From NCBI GenBank assembly GCA_033002965.1, contig JAURVB010014824.1:112423-176422 (forward strand): DNA of 64,000 bases, in the 5' to 3' direction. The translations under genes were made by a program, and so were the position numbers. This stretch comes from Piper betle. Lineage: Eukaryota > Streptophyta > Magnoliopsida > Piperales > Piperaceae. The notes under the pieces are model-generated. The model did no database searches. It saw only the letters and a list, made by a program, of their open reading frames with translations, and had not been told where the DNA came from. Below, in pieces: positions 35,501 to 46,020 of this stretch. Position 1 is the first letter of the stretch; every line of letters begins with the position of its first letter.

Positions 35501-36183
35501 GATGACTTCCTCAAAGAAAGTAAAAGAACTTGTGAAGCATTTAATGCTGCGCCACCGTCATCTAGGTCAGTTAGATGAAACAGATATTTCAAGCTCAGTA
35601 AAATTTTTGTTGCCTGTGAATGTTGGGTGAATATAATTTATTGTTTGGAGCATATAAATTAAGGAATGAACTTTATGGCACTAGTGTGGTGACCTTATCG
35701 ATAGATAATATTCCTATGGGTGCTTCTTCAATGTTATTCTAACAACTTCACCAGAATGTTGAACATATACTTGTGGGTTTGCATTAATCATGAATTGTTG
35801 AGAGATGATGTAAATTATTTGACAGTGATTTTTGGTGTCTGCAGGTGCCCACCATTGTGGGGTGCTATGAAATATCTTGCGGAGAAGATCCCAAAGGATG
35901 CGTCCAGCAAGGTACGGATCAACCGGGACCTTTACAGTCAGGAAAACAGGTGGGTCTGTGTGCAAATCACTATTTTCAACTATGACATAGCTGTTTTGCA
36001 TGAGCAATCCAAATGTATAAATGAATCTGATGCAGGGTTGCACAGAAAGCTCCAGAACTGCCTGATTTTGCTTTGGCTCTGAAGCCTGACGAATACCATC
36101 TTCCTCCCCTAGATTCATGCTGGAACAGCATTGACGACGATGTATCACGGAGTTGCGAGCAGCTCAAACCAGAGATAACCTGA
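32537..36183 (+). CDS. BROX: BRO1-domain protein, BROX homolog
   Basis: BRO1 domains bind ESCRT-III (CHMP4/SNF7-type) subunits on endosomes. Eleven coding exons join in frame with GT-AG introns: 32537-32786, 32858-32932, 33016-33074, 33204-33339, 33777-33873, 34016-34082, 34192-34290, 35158-35247, 35411-35565, 35845-35949 and 36036-36183. They give 426 residues, as expected for plant BROX-like proteins, with no frame break. The start MGCFVSTP is a likely N-myristoylation plus palmitoylation site, which would attach it to membranes. Later landmarks: FSPPLGDQLPKSLVEHLSAL, TLADLQQALEDYLPVLMGL, VWYEILSVLHLMAMLSLSQA, the ALPVDLVEGVLQALCQEALG helix, AAAYYYHGLILDEGNTEQLH, IPKDASSKVRINRDLYSQEN and LPDFALALKPDEYHLPPL. 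Animal BROX ends in a farnesylated CaaX box; this one ends KPEIT, so membrane binding would depend on the N-terminus. Confidence 0.88.
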
Positions 36184-36718
36184 AAGTGAAACCTCTTTTC
36201 ACATTGTCTGTTCAGCACGAAGTGTAGAGAAACTTAATTTGTGCTGTCATATTGTTTCATTTTGAGGTTTGTTGGCTTTTTACCTCTGTACAAGTTGGTT
36301 GGTATATGCGGGCGATAATGGAAGCAAGTCCATTTCTGCTCTTGATAAACAATGCCTCCACATTCAGGCCCGCTCAATAAGTTGATTCTTCCATCTCTGC
36401 CTCTTCCAACACTTTGGACTGCTGTGAAAATATACCATCTTATTTAAATTTAAAAGTAGCATGCTACAAAAAACCCCCTCGCAGGATCACTATAACTAAT
36501 TATAACTAACTCCATTGAGTTTACCACAATAGAACTCTATAGTTACACCTATCTGTTCCACGCTGATGTCGATTCTCGTCCATGTTTAATAATAGAGGAA
36601 TTGATTAAGTAGTTATATTCACTCGGTACTCTTTGCTCATGCACGTATGTATCTAAGACTTCTCCCTAGACAAGACTACAACATAATCCCAAAACAAAAG
36701 AACCCCGACCCCATTCGT
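36184..36718. other. BROX 3' region and spacer
   Basis: Presumed 3' UTR (to about 36450) followed by spacer. No ORF of interest. Confidence 0.5.
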
Positions 36719-36727
36719 TATATAAAG
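36719..36727 (+). promoter_or_regulatory. TATA box of the 36-codon peptide gene
   Basis: TATATAAAG lies 82 bp before the ATG at 36809. A transcription start about 30 bp downstream would leave a ~55-nt leader, normal for plants. There is no other ATG between the box and 36809, which favours translation of the small ORF. Confidence 0.45.
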
Positions 36728-36808
36728 AGTTGGAAGTAGCAGGAAGCAAGCTCGGTCATTCTCCAAGCTGCTCATTGGTGGTATCCATCTATCTGTTTTC
36801 CTAACAAG

Positions 36809-36919
36809 ATGAGCAGGTCATTGGTTGGGAAGAAGCTACAAGCAATGGGCTGGAGGATTATTGCACTTGTGTCCGTTTTCCTTGTTTTGGCTTCTCTCTT
36901 GCTTGACTTAAATCAATGA
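36809..36919 (+). CDS. Small single-pass membrane peptide (36 aa), unknown function
   Basis: The ORF encodes MSRSLVGKKLQAMGWRIIAL followed by VSVFLVLASLLLDLNQ and TGA. A basic N-terminal stretch (R3, K8, K9, R16) is followed by a hydrophobic segment of about 15-17 residues (IIALVSVFLVLASLLL) and a short acidic/polar tail. This is the shape of a tail- or signal-anchored micropeptide. It has a TATA box at the right distance. The stretch from codon 6 to the stop, with the following GTACTGCAACATAATATGC, recurs at 49348-49445 and 50465-50563. There, an internal Met (codon 13) still opens a 24-codon version with changes in the hydrophobic part. I do not recognise the family; coding status is plausible, not proven. 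Confidence 0.45.
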   Translation: MSRSLVGKKLQAMGWRIIALVSVFLVLASLLLDLNQ

Positions 36920-36989
36920 AGTACTGCAACATAATATGCAGACGCCGCTTATCACAGTCACTGGTTAACACTTTTGAGGATAATATCGT

Positions 36990-37367
36990 TGTTAGAACTT
37001 TATAACTTAAAAATAAAATTTTATTAGTCTTCATATCAAATCATCAAGTAAATTAAATTGGATAGCGAAAGCGTACCTGAATCCATAAAAGTAAAATGAT
37101 TTTTTTTCTTAAGTTTTGATCTTCCAATTCAAGAACGAAAACTACATATGAATTAATGAACCATAACTTCTTTATTTATAGCCTTAATTTCATAATTTCA
37201 ATTTGACCCATCTTAAAAGAGGAATTACAAAAATGATATCTACACATTGAATTCCACACCTTTATTAATGATATTCACATTAAATTCTACACATTTATTT
37301 ATGACTCATAAATATTTAACTTTAATAGATTAATTAAATTTAGGTCAACCTTAAATATTAGGAGACA
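36990..37367 (+). repeat. LTR-like dispersed repeat
   Basis: It starts TGTTAGAACTTTATAAC, continues through GGATAGCGAAAGCGTACCTG and TTTATAGCCTTAATTTCATA, and ends near GGTCAACCTTAAATATTAG. Close copies are at 51582-51960 and 60311-60740, a 3' half at 44887-45120, and an older inverted copy at 24380-24760. The TG start and AACA/ACA-type end hint at a solo LTR, but no clean target duplication or internal domain was found. Confidence 0.55.
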
Positions 37368-37375
37368 TAACATAG

Positions 37376-37990
37376 GAATTCGACGTCATAATGCCAGATG
37401 CGTGCAAATCTCCAAGCTTGGCGTATATTGTGTGATATATATGTAGTTATTGTATATACAGATCAAATTAAATGTATCTTTTCTCTATCAAAGCTCAAAT
37501 GAAATATGTCGTTTCTCTTTCAATGATCAAATTAAATGTATCTTAGTAGTGCAACTCTCAACAATGTTAAGACTCCAAAAACTCAAACTCCACTTAATGA
37601 GTTCCCAAGTCACACTCCATTAATGACTTATATCTAGTGTCAGATTTTATGATTGGCTCTATGAATTCAATAATAAAAGTTACTAATATATATATATATA
37701 TATATATATATCATACTCAATTTAACTAAATTAATATTTTAAAGTAATATAAATTATTTTACTTATCGATTTCAAATATCCAAAGAGCGACAAATGCTAA
37801 TGTCATATAAATCGAAAAAATGGCATAAATGACTCCATCTCCAAGTCGACTCCACTCTATGGTTGCATATTGAGTCGAGTTTGAGTTCTGAGTTTTTAGG
37901 TTATAATTAAACTTAATCGTAATGTACTTAACAATAATAAGACTTGGTAGACTTAACTACCATACGACACCCAATATTCATAATTTGTAT
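37376..37990 (+). repeat. LRR-gene 3'-flank repeat (orphan copy)
   Basis: This is the sequence that follows the stop codon of both LRR genes (CGTCATAATGCCAGATGC … GTTAAGACTCCAAAAACTC), here without an LRR gene in front. It contains (TA)n at about 37688-37710 and a GACTCCACT-type repeat at 37690-37920. It marks where an upstream LRR copy once stood or where the unit was joined. Confidence 0.7.
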
Positions 37991-37999
37991 TCAAGTTTG

Positions 38000-38345
38000 G
38001 AAGGACCGTCTCTCCCACTCGAATCACTTCTAACTGAAAGCACCCTGTAATCACAAGCTTTGAAAGGCATGGAAGATTTGGTTTTGCAAGTACAGATTAA
38101 TAGGAAGAGCATCAATAGGAAGTTTATCAATGCAGAGCTCAGCTAGTTTGCTCATATTTTTGAGTGCTGACAACAATTCGTTTTCACAATTAAAAGGCCA
38201 ACTTGACATTCGTAAGGTTCGGAGGCCACATAATGGACCAGACCACCAACTGAGTTAGTTGGATTGCCATGATTTTCCCCACAAAGAATGGCCAAATTTT
38301 CCAACAATGTCAGATCCTACGAATCTGATGACAGTATATTTATGC
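38000..38345 (-). pseudogene. NLR resistance-gene fragment (LRR part)
   Basis: On the - strand it matches the LRR portion of the NLR pseudogenes (CENELLSALKNMSKLAELCI, then a Leu-Pro-Ile-Asp segment, then ITACFRLEV-type sequence). A 10-bp insertion (ACAGATTAAT-like) near 38095 breaks the frame. No NB-ARC part is attached. It is equivalent to 48282-48660 and 52183-52510. Confidence 0.7.
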
Positions 38346-38379
38346 TGGCTGGAGTTTTAAAATTCTCCTTTAGACACGC

Positions 38380-38999
38380 CACTTGACTCCAAGAGAAGAC
38401 TCTGATATTCTCTTGTATGCTCTTATAAATTATCATCTAATTGCTCTGTTCACGCAATTCATAATATTAAGATGAAGCTTCTCCTTCTCCTTTAGACAAT
38501 TGACTCCAAGAAGACTCTGATATTCTCTTGTGTGCTCTTAGAAATTATCATCTCATTGCCCTGTTCGTAATTGACACATATTAAGATGAGGACTCTCCTT
38601 GCTCCTCAAATTATTCAAGTTGCCATAATTGTTCAAGTCAAGCTCGTGTTTCGCGGTTGGAAAATTAATCCAATTAACTCGTCTTTCATGAATGATTGGA
38701 AATTAATCCAATTGACTTGAAGAAGACTCTGATATTCTCTTGTGTGCTCATTGCCCTGTTCACGCAATTCATACATATTAAAGGTTGTCATTGACTTGAG
38801 TCAAGTCATGATGTCGACCTACACTAGGGGAAGAAACTTTAGACATGATATCGTTCTAAACTCCTTTAGACACGTCTTTCACGAATGGTTGGAAAATTAT
38901 CATCTCATTGACTTGAAGAAGGCTCTGTGATATTCTCTTCTCTGCTCCTATAAACTATCATCTCATTGTCAAGTGTCCATGCAATTGACACATATTAAG
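38380..38999 (+). repeat. Array of LRR-gene 'leader' modules
   Basis: Four or five imperfect copies of a ~100-120-bp module: ATTGACTCCAAGAAGACTCTG, ATATTCTCTTGTGTGCTC (with TTATAAATTATCATCTCATT) and CACGCAATTGACACATATTA, then AAGATGAAG or AAGATGAGG. The last copy supplies the start codon of the LRR gene at 39000. An earlier copy at about 38581 opens a different signal-like ORF (MRTLLAPQIIQVAIIVQVKL). It is effectively a multiplied 5' UTR/promoter. Confidence 0.7.
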
Positions 39000-40240
39000 A
39001 TGAAGCTTCTCCTTCCTCTTCAAATTATTCTCTTCTTCTTCTTTCTATCATCCAAATTCGCCATCTCACTCCCTTCAAATGCTACAGATCGGTTTGCCCT
39101 TCTTGCTATAAAAGAGCAAATCACCTCCCACCCAACTGGAGCCCTGGCATCCTGGAACCATTCCCTGCATTTCTGCGATTGGAAGGGAGTCTCGTGCGGC
39201 ACAGCGGCGTGTCACTGGGTTGGACTTCTCATTCTTCAATTTGAGTGGGACACTCTCGCCTTATATTGGTAATCTGAGCTTTCTTAGATACATCAACCTT
39301 GGAGAGAACAACCTACAAGGAGCGATCCCAAGTGAGATTGGTCGTCTATATCGGCTGCGTAAATTGGACCTACGCTGGAATTTCTTTAGTGGAGATATCC
39401 CTCTTAATCTTACAAATTGTCTTTCTCTTGAAGAAATGGATTTGAGCGGGAACAACATAATTGGGAAAATCCCAAATCAGTTGGGTTCCTTGTCGAGGCT
39501 CAAGGCACTCTATCTTTATGGAAACCAACTCACAGGAAGCATTCCTTCGTCACTTGGAAACCTCTCTTCTCTTACTTTCCTTGATCTTAGTTTAAACAAG
39601 CTTAATGGCACCATTCCAGATTCAATTTACAATCTTTCTGACATAACAGATTTTTCAATAGATCATAACGAGCTGTCAGGGAAGCTTCCAACAAATCTTG
39701 CCATGCATCTGCTCCCTAATCTGGAATTCTTTTATGGAGGTTCAAATAAACTCGGAGGCCACATTCCAGTTTCTCTCGCTAATGCGTCCAACCTTGTACA
39801 CCTTTCATTGTCCCACAACGAATTCAGAGGATTCGTACCAAATTTCATGGGATGTAACAACAAGTGGAGGCCTAGAGATTTTAGATTTGAGATCCAACCA
39901 ACTGGGGAGTGGGGGCATGAATGATGACATGAGCCAATTCATTCCTTCTCTTGCCAATTGCTCTTGTTACCTTACCAAACTAGTCCTTGGTGACAATCAA
40001 CTCTCCGGACGCATTCCTGATGTAATTGGGACATTTAACTTCCTTAGTGTACTACACTTGACTGGTAACAAAATCACTGGAAAGATTCCACCAACTTTGT
40101 GCAATATTGTTCGATTGGAGGGACTCTACCTGGGAAACAACCAACTGGTGGGTGCAATTCCAGAATGTCTTGGTGATACTTCGAATCTTACTCATTTAGA
40201 CCTCTCTCAAAACAAGCTATTAGGAGGAGACATGGCATAG
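39000..40240 (+). pseudogene. LRR receptor-like gene, unit 1 copy (two frameshifts)
   Basis: The ectodomain is of LRR-RLK subfamily XII type (EFR/Xa21-like). It has a signal peptide (MKLLLPLQIILFFFFLSSKF), LRRNT (NATDRFALLAIKEQITSHPT … FCDWKGVSC) and about 11 LRRs ending NKLLGGDMA. Compared with the intact copy at 52772-54232, five bases are missing just after the GVSCG codons (about 39199) and one base is inserted at about 39874, so no full-length frame remains. It also has three fewer LRRs (about 216 bp) between GNNIIGKIPNQLGSL and the NGTIPDSIYNLS repeat, probably from unequal exchange between repeats. There is no transmembrane or kinase sequence downstream. Confidence 0.85.
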
Positions 40241-40800
40241 GAATATTCCGTCATAATGCCAGATGCATGCAGACCCCAAGCTTGGCGTGTATTGTGTGTA
40301 TATATGTAGTTATTGTATATACAGCTCAAATGAAATGTATCTTTTCTCTGCCAAAGCTCAAATTAAATATGTCCTTTCTCTTTCAATGTTCAAATTAAAT
40401 GTATCTTAGTAGTGCAACTCTCAACAATGTTAAGACTCCAAAAACTCAAACTCCACTTAATGAGTTCCCAAGTCACACTCCATTAATGACTTATCTCTAG
40501 TGTCAGATTTTATGATTGGCTCTATGAATTCAATAATAAAAGTTACTAATATATATATATTTCATATAATTTAACTAAATTAATATTTTAAAGTAATATA
40601 AATTATTTTACTTATCGATTTCAAATATCCAAAGAGCAATATATGCTAATGTCATATAAATCGAAAAAATGGCATAAATGACTCCATCTCCAAGTCGACT
40701 CCACTCTATGGTTGCATATTGAGTTGAGTTTGAGTTCTGAGTTTTTAGACTTTAATTAAACTTAATCATAATGTACTTAACAATAGTAAGGCTTGGTAAA
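40241..40800 (+). repeat. LRR-gene 3' flank, unit 1
   Basis: Homologous to 37376-37990, 47914-48281 and 54233-54640. It contains AATGAGTTCCCAAGTCACAC and the GACTCCACT-type repeat. The unit 2 version has lost about 200 bp between AAGTCACAC and CCATCTCCAAGTCGA. Confidence 0.7.
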
Positions 40801-40805
40801 CTTAA

Positions 40806-41300
40806 CTACCATATGATACCCAATATTAATAATTTGTATTCAAGTTTGGAAGGACTGTCTCTCCCATTCAAATCACTTCTAACAGAAAGCACCCTGTAAT
40901 CACAGGTTTTGAAAAGGCATGGAAGATTTTGCTTCGCAAGTACGGGAAGAGCATCAATAGGAAGTTTATCAATGTAGAGCTCAGCTAGTTTGCTCATATT
41001 TTTGAGTGTTGACAACAATTCGTTTTCACAATTAAAAGTCCAACCTAACATTCGTAAGGTTCGGAGACCACCCAGACCACCAACTGAGTTAGTTGGATCA
41101 AATTCCTTCGTAATCGACCTCTCCACCTCTCATCTATTTCTTCATATGATAGATCAAATTCCACATCATGTGAAAAGATTGACTTGACATCTGATGCAAA
41201 TCCACAATCCCATTTCCTGAATCATATCATGTACGTTTACTTTCAGTTGGTTTTGTTTTTCTAGTAAGCATATGTTGCATGTAGTTGTTGAGATATCGAA
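40806..41300 (-). pseudogene. NLR-b: truncated NLR remnant, unit 1
   Basis: Reading from about 41300 on the - strand: the end of the ARC2 subdomain (CLLEKQNQLK), an MHD-region motif (VHDMIQEMGLWI), then DVEFDLSYEEIDERWRGRL, fused directly to the late LRR segment GGLRTLRMLGWTFNCENELL and LAELYIDKLPIDALPVLAKQ. The first LRRs are missing and the N-terminal NB-ARC is absent. It is a deletion derivative of a CC-NB-ARC-LRR gene lying head to tail behind NLR-a. Confidence 0.75.
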
Positions 41301-41310
41301 GGTGATCAGA

Positions 41311-43720
41311 CTAGTCGAAATCCCCATTCAGCCATGAGAGCGCATCATGGAACCATTCCTGGTCAAAAAATTTGCTAGGAGTGAAATATGGGAGCAGGAA
41401 GGACTTAAAGTCATAGCAGACCATCCCACCACTTCTACTCTCCCTTAATCACACAAGTCTTAATTGACCTGCTCTCATACATTAGCCCTCGTGGCAGCCT
41501 TTTCAACTGAGGACAGTATGACAATCTAAACTCTGTGATAAAGGAGAACATGTGGGAATCGTTGCAAATTTTGCGTAGGTCACACATGTAACATAGTTCC
41601 TGAATTTTAAGCTTGGGAAATTTCTCTCCTTCACTTATGAGTTCTTCGACCGAAGTACAGTCATGAAATCTAAGCTCAGTCAGGCCTTTTAGATGGTGAA
41701 GCCAGAAGATATGACGAAGGGGGTAGCAACAAGAGTTGACAACAGAATTCACGTTCGGAAGGACTGTCTCTCCCATTCGAATCACTTCTAACCGAAAGAA
41801 CCCTGTAATCACAAGCTTTGAAAGGCATGGAAGATTTGGTTTTGCAAGTACGGGAAGAGCATCAATAGGAAGTTTATCAATGTAGAGTTCAGCTAGTTTG
41901 CTCATATGTTTGAGTGCTGACAACAATTCGTTTTCACAATTAAGAGGCCAACTTGACATTCGTAGGGTTCAGAGACCACCAACTGAGTTAGTTGGATTGC
42001 CATGATTTTCCCCACAAAGAACGGCCAAATTCTCCAACATTGTCAGATCCCACAAATCTGGTGGCTGTATATTTAAGCTGGCTGGAGTTTTAAAATTCTC
42101 AGTCCATCCATCTTTGCAAAGGAAAACAGAAACCTTTCAACTAAGCGTCCAAGATTAGTGGTGTCTCCAAGCTTGACGACTTCTAGCTATTTTCGATCTG
42201 TAAATCCTATAGGCAATTCTTTGGGGCGTGTATTGAAGACTAGTTTTCTCAACTCAACCATTTGGCCAATTGTTGATGGACAATCTCTAAGACGATTGTT
42301 ATCCGGCAGCCTTAACACCATTAGCTTCCTCAATAGTCCTATCTCTTCTGGCAGTCTTATTAAATTTGATCTAGATATATATAGATATCTCAACTCCATT
42401 AGTGAGCCAATTGCAACCGGGATGTCATGAAATTTAACCCCATCAAGATGTAGGATTCTTATTCCATTCAATGATCAGAAAAAATTAATTGCTAGTCTCA
42501 CCATCCGTCTCTCACTAGGTTCACTTTGCAGCAATGCCAATAGATGATTGCAAACTGGTAGTTTGGGCTATCTGCTTGTTTCTGATATAACATTCCTCCT
42601 TGCTCTTCTCCACCTCTAAGCTATTTCTTCATTTGATAGTTCAAGTTCGGCATCATGCAAAAAATTCATCTGGACATCAGAAGTGATCCACAATCCCATT
42701 TCTCGAATAATATCATGCATCGTTACTCCTTACCGATTTTGTTTTTCTAGTAAGCATGCTGCCTGTAGTGTTCTGATAATTTCATATCCTTTGTTGCTTG
42801 CTTCCTCATATCTTCCACGCAATCCCAAAACCCCTTCTCCCCACCAAAACTCTATGAGTTCCTCATTGGCTATGTATGAATCTTCAGGAAAAGTGCAACA
42901 ATGTAGGAACCAGTCATTGGCAATTGGAGTTGGTAGAGTATCATAGCTAAACTTTAAGCGCGAAAGCAAGTCTTTCTCTGCATACCTGCAGGGGATTTTC
43001 TAAGGGTGGATAGAGCTGACTTCCATTCTTCCACACTACACAAACCTGCCATAGCCTGGCCAATGACAACGAGCACAAGCGGCAACCCTTTGCACTCATT
43101 GGCAATGTCTTTAGCAATTTCTACAATCTTGCAATCAAAATCATGAAGGGCTTCCCTCCCTGCAGATTTTTTGAACAATGCCCATGAATCATCCCACCCC
43201 AAGCATTCTATTTTGATTTCCTTGTGTGGCTTCATCTGCTGCACACCTTTTCTGATCTAAATAATCTGAAACAGTTATCCAAATAATGTGAAACCCATGA
43301 GCTAGGAAAAAGTATTGATAGATTTTTCTCATGAGTGTGGTTTTGCCTACTCCTCCCAGGCCATAAATGCCCACCCCTCCAACTCCTTCATTTCTAAGTA
43401 AATCACTTACCTGATTAAATGCTTGATCTAGCCCAAATGTTTTCATTCTAGACATTCTATGTCCCCTCCGTCGTTGTTGACACTCAACTAGCACCTTTTA
43501 ATCCAAATCAGAAGACAGTGCAGCTGCAGATTCATCCAATTGCCCTGACCTAGGAGGCTTTATTAGCTTGGTGCGCATTGTTGATGATATTGCTCAAACT
43601 GATGCCATGATCAGGCTGGCAATTTGACTTGTCAGATCTCTTACCTCTTTCAAATAACTTGAACACATTGATAAGAGGTTGAAGGCTGGGTTTTGGTCAG
43701 AAATGCCACTCTAAAATGGA
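41311..43720 (-). pseudogene. NLR-a: CC-NB-ARC-LRR pseudogene, unit 1
   Basis: Intact relatives are intracellular immune receptors of the RPS2/RPS5-like class. Pieces in order on the - strand: a decayed N-terminus (43720-43500, with stops); CQQRRRGHRMSRMKTFGLDQ; P-loop GIYGLGGVGKTTLM (~43340); RNBS-A-like IIWITVSDYLDQ; then a jump straight to HKEIKIECLGWDDSWALF; GLPL region CKGLPLVLVVIGQAMAG; ARC2 LKFSYDTLPTPIANDWFLHC; MHD region (MHDIIREMGLWI near 42710); and LRRs ending SWLNGDFD with a stop at 41311. Kinase-2 and RNBS-B (about 80 codons) are deleted, and there are several frameshifts and stops, so it cannot make a working NB-ARC. Confidence 0.85.
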
Positions 43721-44770
43721 GAAACAGTATGACAAAGTAAAGATGAGGAGGAGGGGAAGAAGCAATAGTTAGAGGCCAAGGATGACTCTGAAGTGGATAA
43801 AAAGAGAAAAGCTAAATAAAAGGATCATAGGCAAGCACAAGCAAGAGAAAGTAAGAAATTGAAAAGGGTAGATCAAGGTAGAGGCATAAAGCACAAACAT
43901 CAGAGACTAAGCAAGTGAGCACTGTAATTGAAAACATAAATAGTAAGAAAAAATTGGAGATGCTACCATAAATTAGTAATTAAAAGATACAAGAGGAAGA
44001 ATGAATTAGAATTTTTAGATATATATTGAATTAAAATGAAAAAAAAATGTCAAGTTAAAGATCAAAGATATGAAGCAGAGATGGGAGGAACAATAACACG
44101 ACCTACACACGAGGCCCATACACGTTAGGTTTGACTTTTGAGTGACTTTTGTTGAGACTATTTTTTACAAACCCCCTCCAAATGAACCCTTCAAGTCTAA
44201 AAGTATGAGCCATCTATTGATGATTTTATACACGAGAGGATGGAGAGACTTGATTATCTCTCTATTATTGGAGGGCGCATAATGAGATCATTTGGAAGGG
44301 GCTCTTAAAAAAATTTCCATCTAAGTTTAGATTAATCTTTTTTTAAAAAATGTCACCTTGAATTCGAAAATACTATCTATTATTCAAATACTAGGTAAGA
44401 TGCCACATTATGCATATTTATGTTAGAGATGGGCTCTAATTTTAGAGATAAATTATAATTAAATAATGAGATAGGATATAATTATATGATATTATAGGTT
44501 CAAAATATATTTTAATTTTAAAGTTAAATTCTAATTATATATTATGATAATTTGTTTTATTATTTGGTTGAATTTTTTACTTTTCATCGGAGCCAAAACT
44601 TTTAATTCCACTTCTATTAATAAAAGAGTAGATATGATAATTTTTTTGATTTTTTTAAACGATGAAAATTTAAAAAAGCCATCATTTACAATAAAAGGGG
44701 TGTTCTAAGAATAGAAAAAAAGATAAATTAATATGGACTGTCTAATAAGATAGATGACCAAAATTAAATA
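43721..44770. other. NLR-a upstream region, unit 1
   Basis: A purine-rich block (43740-43900), then AT-rich DNA. It includes the empty target site ATCTATTG at 44212-44219, which is occupied by a 923-bp element in unit 2. No ORF. Confidence 0.7.
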
Positions 44771-44886
44771 TTACATTAGGGGTGTTCATCGCGCAGTCGA
44801 GTCGATTTTTGCTCAGTTCAAGCTCGGCTCGTTTGATTTTGAGTTCAAGCCTACATAAAAAGTATTCAAGTCAATTTGAGTTGGGA
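44771..44886 (+). mobile_element. Truncated MITE-like fragment
   Basis: The first ~115 bp of the element seen complete at 59578-60030 (GGGGTGTTCATCGCGCAGTC…). It then switches abruptly, after CAATTTGAGTTGGGATGCC, to the LTR-like repeat. Unit 2 has about 815 bp more at this point, so unit 1 carries a deletion that removed the rest of the MITE and half the neighbouring repeat. Confidence 0.75.
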
Positions 44887-45120
44887 TGCCAGAACATAAA
44901 CTACTTATGAATTCATGACCATAACCTCCTTATTTATAGCCTTAGTTTCATGATTTCAATTTGACCTATCATAAAAGAAAAATTACAAAAATAACATCTA
45001 CACATTGAATTGCACACCATTATTAATAACATTCACATTGAATTCCACACTTTTATTTATGACCCATAAATATTTAGCTTTAATAGATCAATTGAATTTA
45101 GGTCAACCTTAAATAACAGC
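44887..45120 (+). repeat. LTR-like dispersed repeat, 3' half
   Basis: Matches the second half of 60311-60740 (GGATGCCAGAACATAAACTA … GGTCAACCTTAAATAACAG). Truncated by the same deletion as the fragment before it. Confidence 0.7.
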
Positions 45121-45970
45121 ACATAATACAATTCCAGATTCACGTGTATATTTATGTCTAACATCCAACCATCATTCCTCCACGGTGCCAACACCGTCAA
45201 CGATGCATTGCCAAGGCCAGCCCCATAAATCAAGCATGTTTGTCTAGCCCTTGATCATTGATCTATCTGATCGATATTCCACCTCACCGTCATCATTTGG
45301 GTTCAATAGTAAGAGCTGGGATTCCGAGTGCCCAGTTTACCAGCTTGGATTACTCCTCACCTCGCTGCAGTTTCCTGCATTTGTTTCTTTCTTTGTGCTT
45401 TTCTGTTTCTTTGTGTCGTCAGTTTGTTTAATAACAAGTCGATGCATTATTGGCTTTATATTTGTATTGGCCCATTTAATTGCTTATCATTTTATTCTTA
45501 TATTACAATTTCTTCTTTTCCTTCGGATTTCTAAGATGGAACTGACATCAGCTCAAGCTTTATATATTATATACTATATAACATTAGAAGAATTATATAC
45601 TCTATGTATATATGCGAAAAATTTATATGAACTATGTCTAGTATAGTTTATATTAGTTATACATTTATATTTAATTTGAACTTTTTTAATGGTTCTATAA
45701 AATAATATTTATATATATTAAAATTACAGTACATAAATAATAAATTGATAAAATTTTATATTTTTTATATATTATTATGACTTATTTTTAAGTTTTTATA
45801 AGAAGTACTAATTAATAGATATTTTAAAATTAGTTTTTATTATAATTATTTTAATAATTATGATGAATGGGTTAGAACTTAAAAATATCAGATTGAATTG
45901 AAATTTTATAATTTTTTTATTATTAGCTGTAGTTTTTATAAGCTATATTAGATATAACTTATGTATATAA

Positions 45971-46007
<37 letters not shown>

Positions 46008-46020
46008 CTCCGCAAAAATT
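45121..46020. other. Spacer with an unrecognised 131-codon ORF, unit 1
   Basis: The ORF 45251-45646 (+) is duplicated at 60867-61262 with two amino-acid changes. It encodes a Phe/Leu/Cys-rich product with hydrophobic stretches (FVSFFVLFCFFVSSVCLITS) and no domain that I know. Conservation here only reflects the recent duplication. AT-rich DNA and a (TA)n run (about 45973-46005) follow. Confidence 0.45.

Noticed and set aside
38380..39000. CRISPR-like direct repeats
   Set aside because: Units are imperfect, of variable spacing and plant-nuclear. They are repeated LRR leader sequence, not a CRISPR array.
40806..41187. + strand ORFs in the NLR regions (for example 40990-41187, 42158-42430)
   Set aside because: They are antisense shadows of - strand LRR coding sequence.
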